Assembly (NCBI RefSeq): GCF_052324685.1
Contig: NW_027506988.1
Coordinates: forward strand, 160,001 to 224,000
Reading direction: 5' to 3'
DNA: 64,000 nt
DNA from: Brachyhypopomus gauderio
Taxonomy: Eukaryota > Chordata > Actinopteri > Gymnotiformes > Hypopomidae
Under the pieces are notes generated by a model, which had not been told where the DNA came from, ran no database searches, and saw nothing but the letters and a program-made list of their open reading frames with translations. The position numbers and the translations under genes are program-made. Positions 40,460 through 63,730 of the stretch are shown in pieces (position 1 is the stretch's first letter; every line of letters starts with the position of its first letter).

Positions 40460-41342
40460 CGTGTTCGTTCTCCTTTACCCTGGGCAGTAATTACACAGCA
40501 GTGGTGTCTGTGGACCAGAGGCAGCGCTACAAGGACGATTTCAACGGCGAGTATGACGAGTACCGCGTTCTTCACGCCCGTGTGGAGGGCATCACACGAC
40601 GTTTCTCCCATCTGGACGCCCAGTGTAGACGCCTGTCACCTGGAACCAAGGAGTATCGGGTCAGGACACGGGCCCACACACGGGCCCACACACGGGCCCA
40701 CACACGGGCCCACACACGGGCCCACACACGGGCCCACACACGGGCCCACACACGGGCCCACACACGGGCCCACACACGGGCCCACACACGGGCCCACACA
40801 CCGGCCCACACACCGGCCCACACACCGGCCCACACACCGGCCCACACACCGGCCCACACACCGGCCCACACACCGGCCCACACACCGGCCCTAGACTCTG
40901 TGTAGGCCGGCTAGACGCAAACTGGCTTCTGATCGACTGTTTTACCCGTTCACGTTTATACAACTGTTTGTTGTGTGGTGTAAAAATGTTTTTTTTCACA
41001 ATAAAGAACTTCAGATGTCTGTCTTATTCAGGAGGTGCATGAAGAGGTGCTACAGGAATATAAAAAGGTGAAACAAGTGAGTTTGAATACAAATATTTTA
41101 AAATCCTAATAATGCAATGTGGAATTTATCCACATACACAGCATATAGGTCTGTGTGAGGGACTTTTCTTTTCTTTTTAATCACTATTGATTGGTGGTTT
41201 TGTCTTTCTGTTCAACGTTCTGTAGCACAACCCAAACTACCATGAGGAGAAGCAGCGGTGTGAGTACCTGCACAACAAGCTGGCCCACATAAAGAGGCTC
41301 ATTGCTGACTTTGACCAGCGGAGGGCGCAGTCCTGGCTTTAA
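25821..41342 (+). CDS. ell2: RNA polymerase II elongation factor ELL2
   Basis: Subunit of the super elongation complex that suppresses Pol II pausing in the nucleus. Twelve exons: 25821-25949, 30165-30212, 30936-31057, 31164-31327, 36556-36815, 38814-38938, 39079-39145, 39438-40047, 40199-40259, 40488-40659, 41032-41076, 41226-41342; 639 aa, as human ELL2 (640). The N-terminal ELL domain includes [31 protein letters not shown] and [13 protein letters not shown]. Exon 5 holds [16 protein letters not shown] and [20 protein letters not shown]. Exon 8 begins [15 protein letters not shown], continues as a long Ser/Pro-rich disordered stretch ([16 protein letters not shown] conserved) and ends in the lysine-rich [14 protein letters not shown]. 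Exons 9-12 form the occludin-homology domain ending [20 protein letters not shown]. It is ELL2 rather than ELL by these segments and by synteny. The exon 4 donor is placed at a GC site (31328); a GT site at 31316 would drop four residues. Confidence 0.97.
26790..27294 (+). repeat. 36-bp minisatellite, about 14 copies, ell2 intron 1
   Basis: Units made of GGCTAACTAGCCGGGCATAG plus CTCGCTTTAGCCGCTC, with GGGGA or GTCGC variants. The first two or three copies diverge (ACTATTCGGGG) and the central ones are almost identical. The minus-strand 12-residue repeat frame is a by-product of the 36-bp period. Confidence 0.95.
28926..28954 (+). repeat. GA run and poly-G tract in ell2 intron 1
   Basis: A short GT/GA microsatellite followed by an uninterrupted run of more than 20 G. 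Confidence 0.85.
33445..35000. mobile_element. TA-target MITE (copy C) inserted in copy A
   Basis: Perfect 20-bp terminal inverted repeats GCCCTATCCGGACGGGATTA, flanked by TA on both sides, with several internal inverted CCGGACGGGA copies. No coding potential is seen. It interrupts copy A between GAGGCTCGTATT and ATGTTAACG, which are nearly adjacent in copy B. Confidence 0.8.
33885..34715. mobile_element. TTAA-target MITE, copy B, inserted in copy C
   Basis: An 831-bp element with the same GCCTGGTTTATACT ends as copy A and perfect TTAA duplications (33881-33884, 34716-34719). It appears uninterrupted, so it serves as the reference for what was inserted into copy A. Confidence 0.85.
35116..35737. 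mobile_element. 622-bp non-autonomous hAT-like element (D) inserted in copy A
   Basis: Flanked by a perfect 8-bp duplication GTTTTGGA (35108-35115, 35738-35745). Copy B shows the empty site at the matching place (GGTTTTGCAGAGG). The ends carry imperfect inverted repeats sharing TACGGC.CGAGA. No transposase is visible. Confidence 0.75.
35880..36008 (-). pseudogene. BED zinc-finger fragment of a hAT transposase
   Basis: The minus-strand frame reads [10 protein letters not shown] and then [12 protein letters not shown], a C-x2-C...H-x3-H BED-type finger as found at the N-terminus of hAT transposases and ZBED proteins. The frame is cut at the TTAA where copy A inserted, and no catalytic RNase H-like domain survives on the other side. 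It is a relic. Confidence 0.7.
37690..37712 (+). repeat. Poly-G tract in ell2 intron 5
   Basis: A near-pure G run in the intron between 36816 and 38813. Nothing else is recognised in this intron. Confidence 0.7.
40664..40891 (+). repeat. 12-bp minisatellite at the start of ell2 intron 10
   Basis: Nineteen units: eleven ACGGGCCCACAC followed by eight ACCGGCCCACAC. The array begins five bases after the intron's 5' splice site at 40659/40660. It stays open in the ell2 frame until a stop at about 40903. Confidence 0.97.
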
Positions 41343-44100
41343 ACCGTGGAAGCCAGCAAACCCCCTGCAACCAATCAGAGCTCTCTTCAGCCCAAAGACC
41401 GCACCAGAGGGAGCGAGGGAGATCAAACGGCCTGCGTGCGTGCGTGCGAGCGAGCGACACGTCCCCTTCGACCCATTCCCTGTTCACCACGTTTTCCAAG
41501 TCTACATTTCATTCCTAGGCTCTCCTCCTCCCCCTCTCCTTCCCCTCTCTGTGTTTTCTCTTCACTTTGCTGAAGCGTCCTTCATTCTGACCACTGCCTC
41601 TGCTGTTTAAGAGAAGAAAAACACTCCCTGCTAGTGATGTCATGCATGTCTAGGGGAATAACGCTTAGTCTACAAGCCTTTTTTTTTCTTTCATCTTCTT
41701 TGAAGGACTTTAAAAAAAGACAAAAAAGAATTAAACAATTTTCAAAGCAAAGAAAATATATCTATAGCTACCTGTATTTAAAAAAAAAAAAAAATCTATT
41801 TATTTTGAACAAAAGGAAGAGAAGAAAGATTGAGTCCAAAGATGATATAAGGTTTAATTTCTTCTTTTCTGGATGCAATGCAATACTGGGGGCCTTACAT
41901 ACCGTATGTGTTTGACTTCCTGAAGCCTTCTGCACAGGGGAGTCTGGGGCAGCGTGTTGGATGTGGGGATCCTGCCGTCACGAGGGTCCCTCTCCCCCAG
42001 GACCCCACAAAGCAGTATTCTTGCTCACCGTGCAAATGGTGCCTTAACGTGTTTGTTTACACATGGCGATGTGGAGCCCGACCAACTCCCGGGAGCAACG
42101 GGGAGAAACTACGGAGACCTAGTGGTGGGCCTGGCTCACGCCTGTGGACGACACGCGTGCTTCTTTGAGTGCGCATGTGTGCACCGTTTTGGGGATTTAT
42201 TTGGGGGGGGGGGGGGGGGGTGAGACATGGGTGTGAATGCACTTTTGTGAGAAGAAAGCAATACAGTGAAGGGGATTGAGTGTTTATTTTTGACACAATG
42301 TGTATGTGTACGATCAGTGAGGCAGTGTGTGTGTGGAAGGCTTGACCTGTATTTTTGGGGCTTTTGTTTTGGGGTTTGGGGGGGGGGGGGGTATATGGGT
42401 AATTGAGTATTTGAGGGGTGGGTGGGGTGAAAACCAAAAAAGAGAAAAAAAGGCTGCTAGTCATTTTTTGAATAGCCAGAGTACTCAGGATGAACCTGGC
42501 CAATGTTCCTGTTCTTAAAGTGTGAGAACAAGTCCTGTTTCTCTCCACAGCACCATGGAAACATTGGGGGAGTATTACCTGAGACACACCTGTATTATTT
42601 CAAATGGATTTATCATAGTTGTTCCAAGTTTCAAATACATTCGGAACAGAATTATTTATGCATTATAATATATACATGTATGAATGAAATTAATTTTATT
42701 AATTTTTAAGTGAGGAGAAAGGAAATTTATTGCTTTACTTTTGAAATGAGTCTAAGGTTTTGGCTTGAAAGGAAGAGATCAAATATACACAACTTTATTT
42801 TCATGACGGATGAAGCTTAAGGAGAAACGTTTACGAAACCTGTATGTTTAGAATGCTTTGCCAAAAGAAATCATTGTATTGATTTGGAATAAATGACATC
42901 TGTTGGTTTAGCATGATTGTCAGACAAAGACGTTAGCTTCCTTGGTTAGGAAATTAACTTTTTAAGATCACTCAATCTTTATTCTCTTTTCAGTGCAGAC
43001 CAGACTGGAAAGGGGGGATGCAGAATATATTTTGCGAGTGTGTACATTGCTCTCTGCTCTGGTCATTTCTGAATATCTGCTCACCATTCAAAGTCTTAAC
43101 TGGACATGGGGGCTGTTTGTTTTCCATTATCTTTTTTTTTTTTTAGTATTATCTCCACAGATGTTACACTACTGTGTGTGTGGAAGAAGTGTATCCATGA
43201 AAGTGAACAGGGTGCGTGTGTCTGGCTTTGCACCACTAGTTTGTCATCTTGAGAATCACAACTGGTCCACCTTTTCAGGTCCTTGAGGTTTCCTGTACCA
43301 CTTCATGTGAGGTTTGCGTTAAGGATGAGTTGGTCATTTTTAAGCAGCCTGCATACGAATAAATCGTGTTCAGTATTTGTGCATGTCTGGTTTGGAAAGA
43401 CTACAGCAGTGCTCACCAGCTGCACAGCAAGCCTTTCCACAAGGACTGGTGCTACTTAACAAAAACCTTTTGGTGTCTTGAGTAAAATGGTTACAATATA
43501 ATATATTTTTTCTCTTTTTGAATCCCCTCTATACCTTCCTTGGATGGCTAATTTTCTGTCCCAAATGTGGATCAAGTGATTAAAGATGACAAAGCCAGAT
43601 GCATATTATGGTTAATTAGTGGAGTTCTACTTCGTATCATCTCTGGGCACTGCCCCCCCTCACCACCGATGCAGCAGGCAAGAGTCTGCTGTGTCTCTCT
43701 AATTGTTGACATTTGAGAGCTCTGAGACTGACTGTTGCTTCAGTAAGCGTGGTCGCTGCACAGTATGTGTGAGGGAGATCTGTACTCTGTACATTCACAG
43801 AAAAATCACAAATTACATCCTGCTAAATTCTTGGGGCTGGTCACGTCCAGCTTGTGTTAATTCCCATGGCCCTTTTGAAGGGTCCAGAAGAGGTCTTCGA
43901 CACTAAATGTCTGAGAGGGACATTGAGAGGTAGTTTAGCCATGCGTCAGACAGGAAACATGCACATGAATAACTGAATATGGTCATTTTTTTTGATTTAG
44001 CAGTGTGATGGGGTTTCTTCAGATTGTTATGGAGATTTTCAACTGTCTGATCTGAAAAATGCATTACATCAGTTCAATAAAATGTGAACTTGATTAAATA
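41343..44100 (+). other. ell2: Probable ell2 3' UTR
   Basis: AT-rich sequence with A, T and G homopolymers and several AATAAA motifs (42888, 43370, 44076). Human ELL2 also has a long 3' UTR. The most distal strong signal is at 44076-44081. No other exon is recognised. Confidence 0.5.
44076..44081 (+). promoter_or_regulatory. ell2: Candidate polyadenylation signal for ell2
   Basis: AATAAA followed by a GT-rich stretch. Upstream alternatives exist, so usage is a guess. Confidence 0.4.
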
Positions 44101-45531
44101 TGTATGCAGGTGAGCTTCCTTGACACTTTTTTGTTTGTTTTGTTTAATTGTAACATCCTAATGGCTTCATGGGTGTATTTTCAGGTTTTTTTTAATCATA
44201 CCTTTTAACATAATGCCATAGTAAATTGTCTAGTCTGACTGCATACAGAAAAGAGTGGTGAAAAACCACTCATTTGACCCATGCTGCTGAAGCTTAATCT
44301 AGGGAAGTTAAAACCACGATGCCTGCCCTTTTTAATAATAGAAGTGTGATGGGGCTTTGGCAGCGTTTTCATTTTCTTTTAATTGTAATCCAACACGGGA
44401 ATGTTCACAAGCTCCTCTGGGTTTTAATAACTTTCGGTGTTGTGGGCTTAAGAGCATAAAGGCTGTCTTGTGCCAATATATGAGGAGCATTCTGAGCTTC
44501 TAATATGAAATGTTTTCTATTATAGTAATCTCTAATTGTAATAACTGGTTGTATAACTATATATAAATGCAATGCAGTATGACCATGGAAGGCTCAGAAA
44601 CTAGAGGGGAGAGTTGGATACCGTGTCTGCCGGTTTTGACCGTTAAAAATCGCATTTTTAGGGTTATTTCGGTGCATCAATCTGTCTCACACTACTGATA
44701 GCAGAACCTGCTTAGAACGGTCCGAGGAGCCTTGGGTTGATGTATGGTACACACTGCAGAACGGTGCGTAATCTTTAGATAGAAAGCAATGACTCTTTCC
44801 ATAAATGCAACATCATAAGGTCTACAGACCTCAGCGGCATCCCAGAAGAGTTTTGTGTCACTGTTGCTGTCATTAAAAGTCATATTGGGAGTTTTAACAA
44901 AGTGACGGCCTCAGTAATGAGTTTTCAAAAGATGCAGAATGAGCTGGTTGAGGGCATCGATTTGAAAAAATGTACAGACGGCCTTCAAGAACCACACGAG
45001 AATGACAGGTTTGTGTATATGTATGCAAATAGACACCCGTGTATTTGCATAAAAATAACTGGCAAACTGCATATTTAATGCATGCAAATTTAGCCTAGGC
45101 GCTAGGTTGTGATCAAGATTAAGTTTTAGGTTATATTATAAACCCAGTTCCAGCTCTGTATAGTTATATGAATTCAACATTGCACAATTGTGCACTTGTA
45201 AACCATTTGAAGCATTTTCAGTGGTATTTTGAACAGTACTGTGGGGTTAAACGTCCCAAATATGACTGGTTAGATGGTCGGGCTCGATGCAGTATTAAAT
45301 GCTTTTATTAAAGTGAACGTTTGTCTTTGGCCGTCTTGCACGGAGAGACACAAGCGTGGACATTGGACTGGTCCCAGACAGCTGACAGTGGGTCTTTGGT
45401 GCGGTCCAATAAGACGTGTGTCCATGAACCCTCCTCCAGGGCCCGGAGGTGCGGAAGAGCTTTTGTTGAACTGATATTTCCGCATTACAGCCCTGTTTCC
45501 ACCGAAGAACAGATCACATTATCCCACAGCA
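44101..45531. other. Intergenic DNA between ell2 and glrx
   Basis: No exon, array or mobile element is recognised. The last part is the glrx promoter and 5' UTR. Confidence 0.45.
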
Positions 45532-46118
45532 ATGGCCCAGGACTTTGTAAACGCAAAGATAAAAGGAGACAAAGTTGTGGTGTTTCTGAAGCCGTCTTGT
45601 CCTTACTGCATCGTGGCCAAAGACGTGCTGTCCAAGTACGACTTCAGGCCCGGACACCTGGACTTGGTGGACATAAGCGGGCGGGACGACATGAGCAGCA
45701 TACAGGACTATTTACAACAGATTACAGGTGCTCGAACTGTGAGTATAGTGTCGCATATTTACCTGTATTACTGTTTTAACGTGAATTAAACAAACACAGA
45801 AACATTTACTCATATCTAGTACATCTATAACGCTGCTGTAGGCCTGCTGGTGTCCGTTTGTCCTGTTGTTTCCCGTAAGAGAACAACATGTAGTGAAACC
45901 GTTACAGAAGTTTATCTACTAAGCACCTTGAAGTTTAAAGGACTTTATGTTTTACATTTTTGACTTTTTGCTAGTTGTTTTAAACGGACTAACTGGGTCT
46001 GCAGGTACCGCGCGTGTTTATAGGTGAGAAGTGTATCGGAGGGGGCAGTGATGTGGCGGAGCTTGATAGAAACGGACAACTGGCCGGCATGTTGAGGCAG
46101 ATTGCAGCTCTTCAGTGA
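45532..46118 (+). CDS. glrx: Glutaredoxin-1
   Basis: Small cytosolic thiol-disulfide oxidoreductase that uses glutathione to reduce mixed disulfides. Two coding exons, 45532-45738 and 46005-46118, join in phase 0 to give 106 aa, the same length as human GLRX. The active site CPYC (dithiol type) is in FLKPSCPYCIVAK. The glutathione-binding TVPRVFIGEKCIGGGSDV spans the splice junction, with the cis-Pro in TVP and the GG pair after CIG. The start is the ATG of MAQDFVNAKI, aligned with the family start. A GT donor-like site seven bases after the stop (CACAG|GTAAAT) suggests the 3' UTR may also be spliced. It lies tail to tail with rhobtb3, as in mammals. Confidence 0.97.
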
Positions 46119-46934
46119 CCACAGGTAAATCCAAAATCCAACCTGTCCCCCACCCTTCAAGAACCGCCGTGTGCAAAACGTGAGTCAGGACGCACAATAC
46201 TTTGGGGTCCTTCTAAAATGTCTTTATTCAGCATGAGATGAGGCTCAAAAGAACTGCACTAGACTACAGTCAGCCAAAGATAGGCTCTAAGTCCAACACA
46301 CCGACTAAACTAAATCCACATGCTGGATTCATACTGTCCACAAACCCCCTCCCTCCCCAAACAAAAACCTTGATGTATGTCTTACAAAAATAGTTGTATC
46401 GCCGTAAAATTATAATCTCATGAGGGAAAAAAAATAAACATTTATGGTTTTATTCAAGTAATTCTGCAAGTGTAATCATAGATTAAAGAAATTTCACCAT
46501 GAAAGACCATGGTAGACAATGATAATGAAATAGAAATCTCTAGAGAATGAATTTGACCCTACCCTGTTTACCACGGGGGATTATACCAGCTTCGAATCAT
46601 TTATGCGCCCGCACGTTCTGAATACGAGAACCACGGCCGAGTACACTCACTCTGTGGTTACACAGTTATTGTTTTCAGAAGATCCCGTTTGGACTCACAG
46701 TTTATTCCCATGTACATAAAGCCAGAGATGTGACGTTGGGCACCATGGGAACCACAGTGTGCTCGTAGCCACAGTGTCCGTCCCGGGTCACACAGCTGCA
46801 TGACATCACAGGATCAAAGGTCAAAATCCATACAGACGCAGCCCGTGAGAGTCCTGCCATGTCCCCCCCCCACGCAAAGTTCGTGAGGAGGGGTCCGTGT
46901 GCGTGTGCGTCCCGTGTCTTGGTGATGACTCTTC

Positions 46935-46998
<64 letters not shown>

Positions 46999-47047
46999 AC
47001 CCGGTTCTGGTCCCAGGGTCGGCGGCGAGCGGGCGGTGGGCGCCAGG
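46119..47047. other. Convergent 3' UTRs of glrx (+) and rhobtb3 (-)
   Basis: An AATAAA for the + strand is at 46433-46438. Candidates for the - strand are at 46701-46706 and 46223-46228. A CT microsatellite occupies 46940-46997. Depending on which signal rhobtb3 uses, the two transcripts may overlap. Confidence 0.45.
46940..46997 (+). repeat. (CT)n microsatellite
   Basis: A pure CT run of about 29 units in the probable rhobtb3 3' UTR, 50 bases past its stop codon. Confidence 0.9.
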
Positions 47048-58789
<11,742 letters not shown>

Positions 58790-60684
58790 GGTCACCTCAG
58801 CTCTCCGGATCAAGCTTGGCGAACACGTCCGATTTCACATTAGACTTCGCGATGATTTTCCGCAAGGAAGGTCGGCCAGACTAATCCATGAATCCAGGAG
58901 TGAAGCCGCTTGACTTTCACCTCCTCGCGTCCCCTTTCCTCGTCCTCCCTTCATTCATCTATCAATCTTACACACTGTCCGGTGCGCAGTTCTCCGGCGA
59001 GCCCACCAACATGTAAACACACGAGACTGGACCCAGTGATCCCGAACCGGTACCGCTGGCACTGCGCTAGAAAGAACCCAAGTTGGTTGTCGGTGAAAAA
59101 AAGATCACAGGAAAAACGCAACGCGTCGGTGTCTTCGGAACTCGTGCCACTGTTTGATCCATAAATCCAGTCGACACGCAAAACTAAAACAGTGCAGATC
59201 GGTAAAAGGTTTTGGTGTGTATGTAAAAGGAAAGAAAGAGAGAGGGAGCGAACCCGGACCTAACACACACGGTATGGACTGGAGCCCCTGACTCAGCACG
59301 TCATGGCCACTACAACCCGTCCTGCATGAAGAACCGTGCTGTGCTTCACCCAGGGTCTTTCACTCTTACCTATCTTCTTAGGGCTCAATGCACGTAGCAC
59401 ATTATTTATTTCTTTACGTATACGTCGGCTGTTAATTGCATGAGAAAGATGCATTGCCAAAGATACATTCCATGAGTTGCACGAGCAAAGCTGAAGGTAT
59501 TAGTGTGCAGCCCGTGACAGCTGCACGAGGGAAGAACAGCCCTAACAAAAGCGCTCGAGCTCTCAGCTGCGCTGCTGGATGGTCGTGGCACTCCCCTGTG
59601 TGCATGTTCACACACACCACTTTTGCAGGCTGTTTAGTCTGCAGTGTGAAGAACTGTCTAGTGTTTGCCGTTTTTTCACTTGCAGTGTCTACAGATAAAG
59701 ACAAGCAATGAGCGACCTAGAGTAAAGGTAGTGGAGATGTAGTTACTACCTGCTAGTTAGTATTTAACCCTGTGTTATGACTGAAATAGCTGACGTGCTG
59801 CCTTCCTTATCTTAGTATCTATAACGCACGTGATTTCTGCTCGTGATTATTTATGTGGAGGACTCTTTTACTCTTTTTTCCCATTTCCTTGTCGTTTCAG
59901 TCCTGTTTTTTTCTTTAATGGCAAGTGGATTAGTGAGTACACGATTTAGACGGTACATACATGCACACGTGTGTGTGTGTGTGTGTATGTGTGTGTGCGT
60001 GTGCATGTATACCTCAATACCAACAATGCCTCACATCCACGGCACTTTTTCAAAAGCCGGTTTTGGTCCCCCCCCAGTTTTTACGGTTAAAACCAAATAT
60101 TTAAATAGCGACGTATCCATGTCCTCCCCACTTTTGAAATCAAAATCACGTCCATGCTCACATCACAATATAAATGTTTTAGTATTTTTATATATTATTA
60201 TGTTTGTGCACACACACATATGTGGATTGAAATTGTAGTCTAGAGCTGAATAAATGGGGGTTTGATAAACTGTGCCTTGCAGGCTGGGGTTGTGTGTGCA
60301 GGAGTGGTTGGCATACCGGACCTTCAGGCTTGATATCAGACGCATTCCTCTTCTCATGGTCACTCCGTTCTCGTTCAGTTCAGATGTGGATTGGTACCGA
60401 CATGCAGCACGAACAGCTTGTGCCTTAAAATAAGAAAGCAGCAGAATGTCTTAGCGTCACGTAAATGAAAGCCATTTCTCTTTTGATGAGGAATTCCACC
60501 TTGTAAGGTTTATGGTTATACCAGCAGATCTTTTTTTTTAGATGCATAATCCTCTTTGTCTGACAGTGGATGTTAATAACCAACATATAATTTGTGAGAA
60601 AATACTATTACATTGCACTTGTAACGTGTTCATCTATTTGTATTGAGTTCGGTTGGTTTTTTGTCCACCGGGGTTTTGTGTGTG

Positions 60685-60728
<44 letters not shown>

Positions 60729-62561
60729 CAGATATGGAATCCTTGCAATAACCAGCGTTGTTTCTGTGGCATGATGGTTAACTGCTGAGAGCTTCAGGGA
60801 GACGAAGGGTAGACATATTTCTGCCCATTTGTACGCCCTGCACAGACACTCCTTGTGCCTGGGACAGTACACCGTACCACTGAAAACAGTACAAGGCCAT
60901 TAGTGTGTGCACACTGTACATATAATTACTCACCAATACGTGGAAAAGTAAGACCGTATTATGCAATATTAAACTTACATTTGGTCTGTAAACTAATACA
61001 CAGAGGACATGATTTTAACCTTCCTGGAATAGACCCTCTCATTACAATTGGGATTAAACATTAGAAGACATCAGTATTATGTGTACATTTTAATAGTTCT
61101 TCATTTCTTCAAGTGTTAGCGGGTAAAAATAAAGAATGCAACATGTGAACAATGTGTTTGGTTGACTAGATCAATAAATTCATAATCAATAGAGTTTATC
61201 TAAGCTTTCTACATGCTCTGTACATTGCTGCATAGGCAGATTTGATGTTAAAGTGCTGAATGCTGTGATATATATTTTGTGGTCAGATATATTGATCATA
61301 TGAATGATTATTTATAATGTTTATCTACCCTTTAAATGCCTAAATGCCCACACTTTTCCTCCCATGCAAAATATTTTTTAGGCCATTGATGCCATGGATG
61401 ATAGTTTTTTTTTTTGCAACCCATTAAAACATTCATAGCCAGCGATAAGGTTACCAACACTGGGCAATTAACTGAACTTCCTCATGCAAGCCATGATCAG
61501 TAGTCACCTTTCATGGTTTGTTTTTAGTTGAAAAATTGCACAGGGTTAGACATGCATGATGCAATCGATGAAGACTTGTCCGGTTATGCTGGGGACAGTG
61601 TGTCTGGTCCCACGAAGGTGTGTCTGAGATCTGGCAGCATGCTTTAAGACGGGTCACGGTCTTGATGTCACAGTGCGCAGTCAAAATAACGATGTGATGT
61701 ACAGCTGTCTGCATTAATTAATCGGTGTACGAATGAATAATTCTTTTTAGAGGGATCATTGAGTAAAACATTTGTTTTTCATTTCACAACCAAGCCCAGT
61801 GCTGTGGTCCAAGTCTTCCTGTGCTTACGTTCTGATGAATGAGCAGCGTTTGACATGTACCACGTCCATGTTCGTCACTCATTCCTGCTTCATATCTGGT
61901 CTGAATTAGCCACAGCAAAACAGCTCGTGTCCTTGAAACGCTTGTTTTGCTCATCGACGGAAATATCTCTCCACATGAAAGCAAGGCAACGATTTCATAA
62001 GTAGTTTATTGCATAATTTTATAACATTTTAATAAGAACTATGATTAAATTAGTTTTTATTGTTGCAACATGAACATAAGAAGCTATTAATAAAACAGTG
62101 ACACTAACATGAGAACAGTTACAATGATCTGAGGTTTGTGCTTTCAGCTACTGTAGTATAAGCTACTGGAAGTCCTGTTCTCACCACAGGCAGTGATCCC
62201 CTAAAAAGAACCTGCTGGACCTGGAACATCTCAATCAGCTTCAACATCCTCACTCTTAATCAACCTGGATCAGCTGTCGTTCAAGCCTTGAGGCTGCTTC
62301 TACTTTTCCTGCTGGAAAGACTGAAATCTGTCTCTGACTGATATCTAGTAGTATAAAAAGTGTATAAAAGTAAGTATCTGTAGAGAATAGTGGTTAAAAA
62401 AAGTACCCATGACGTGCACAAAATGAAAAACTGCTTCTTTTTGGATTTAGATAATGGCTCATGTGAACTTTTTCACTAACAAACCCACTATTGCAGAGCT
62501 CGGGTCTGTCTAGTTCTCCAAAGCATCATGTAGCTCTTTTCTCCTAGGCTGGGTCGGCCAC
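58790..62561. other. rhobtb3 promoter/5' UTR and intergenic DNA before rfesd 3' end
   Basis: The part just above 58790 should hold the rhobtb3 5' UTR. Microsatellites occur at 58640-58720 (TTA/TTG), 59967-60003 and 60678-60727 (GT). A minus-strand AATAAA at 62005-62010 could serve rfesd. I looked for spata9, which sits here in human, and saw nothing I could assign. Confidence 0.45.
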
Positions 62562-63730
62562 TCAGCATTTGGATCCAGTAGCTGTGTCTTCATCCTGCGT
62601 TTTCTTCAGCTCTTCTCTGCCCTTTTCAGTCTGATAATAGTCTGACTCAATCCACCCGGGGATTCTGGACAGCGTGACAAAGACGTCCCCGTCCTGCTCA
62701 GTCACCTTGTGCACTCTCTGCTTTATACCTTTGGAACGCCAGCGAGCAGGCTGTGTCTTCTCTCTGGGATTCGTCGCCTTGTACAAGCCTTCACCCTCTT
62801 CCAGGCTGATCTTGTACTTGTGCTTGGGACACACAATGCACAGCTTGCTGTCAATTTCCTGTGGGGGGTAAAAGAAAATAGGAAATTTAAAAATACAGCA
62901 CGGAAGTATAAATACAAAAGGCAACACAAAAACACTGCATGTCACTAAACCTTCTGATTTTATTAACTGAGATCCCTTTAATTTGATTATATTTGGTGTG
63001 ACTCCGCTTAATTCAGTTTGGCAAAAATAATCTTTACATTGATTAGTTTTGGATGCTCACCTCAATATCGCCATTTAACAAAGATCCACCTGCATCTGTG
63101 TAAAGAAAGGTGTATGAGTAGTTAAACAGAGTAATGAGAGTAGTGACACTTTGCCCTTTTCTAGACTTCAACCATCTAGGATTCCTGAGCTAAGAACTGT
63201 TAATCTAGATATATCCAATGACATGCCTTTATGCAACTGATCAAATCCTGTCAGCATATCAAAACAAGTCATGTTTCTTTAAAGATAACCACCTCATTTG
63301 TGATTCAGACGTTCAGCCAACAACTGTTATAAAAAAGGCAGTTAATCAACTGAGCATCTGATTAGCCTGACTTATCGGTTATTGATATTTTAAATTCGCC
63401 TTTAATCCTGAAGAATTAACTTGCTGATATATCAGTGCAATACACAAATGTGAATAACTTCAGCTTTGTCTCCATCTACTGGTTAAAGAGCCTTAAAACA
63501 AAAACATAGAAACATAGCAAGTAGTTCATCACATAATCCAAACAAGGATAAAGGTAAATTGGGTGCTGACGGTAACAGTGGTGGTCCATGGCGTAGAAGG
63601 TCCCTTGATGATAAATGACCAGAATGTCCCTGTCACCGACTGTGATGGTGGTTCGTTTGGCCTGAACCAGGTCCTTCTCTTTCCCCACCAAGAAGGACTC
63701 AACCGACCCTCCAGTTTCCTCTGTGGTCAT
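62562..63730 (-). CDS. rfesd: Rieske Fe-S domain-containing protein
   Basis: Small soluble protein with a Rieske [2Fe-2S] fold; its cellular function is poorly known. Exons from high to low: 63571-63730, 63061-63095, 62562-62858; 163 aa versus 157 in human RFESD. The first cluster motif C-x-H is CYH: the His codon is made of C from exon 1 plus AT from exon 2. The second, C-x2-H, is CPKH in KLCIVCPKHKYKI (exon 3). The spacing of 20 residues between His and the next Cys equals that of the human protein. Other conserved parts are FYAMDHHCYH, GEGLYKATNP and SKGIKQRVHKV. The start is the ATG of MTTEETGG. An AG dinucleotide 20 bases upstream suggests a spliced non-coding first exon. Orientation and position next to rhobtb3 match human 5q15. 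Confidence 0.94.

Noticed and set aside
58790..62561. Possible spata9 between rhobtb3 and rfesd, by analogy with human
   Set aside because: No exon with recognisable similarity was found in either strand; it may be lost or elsewhere.
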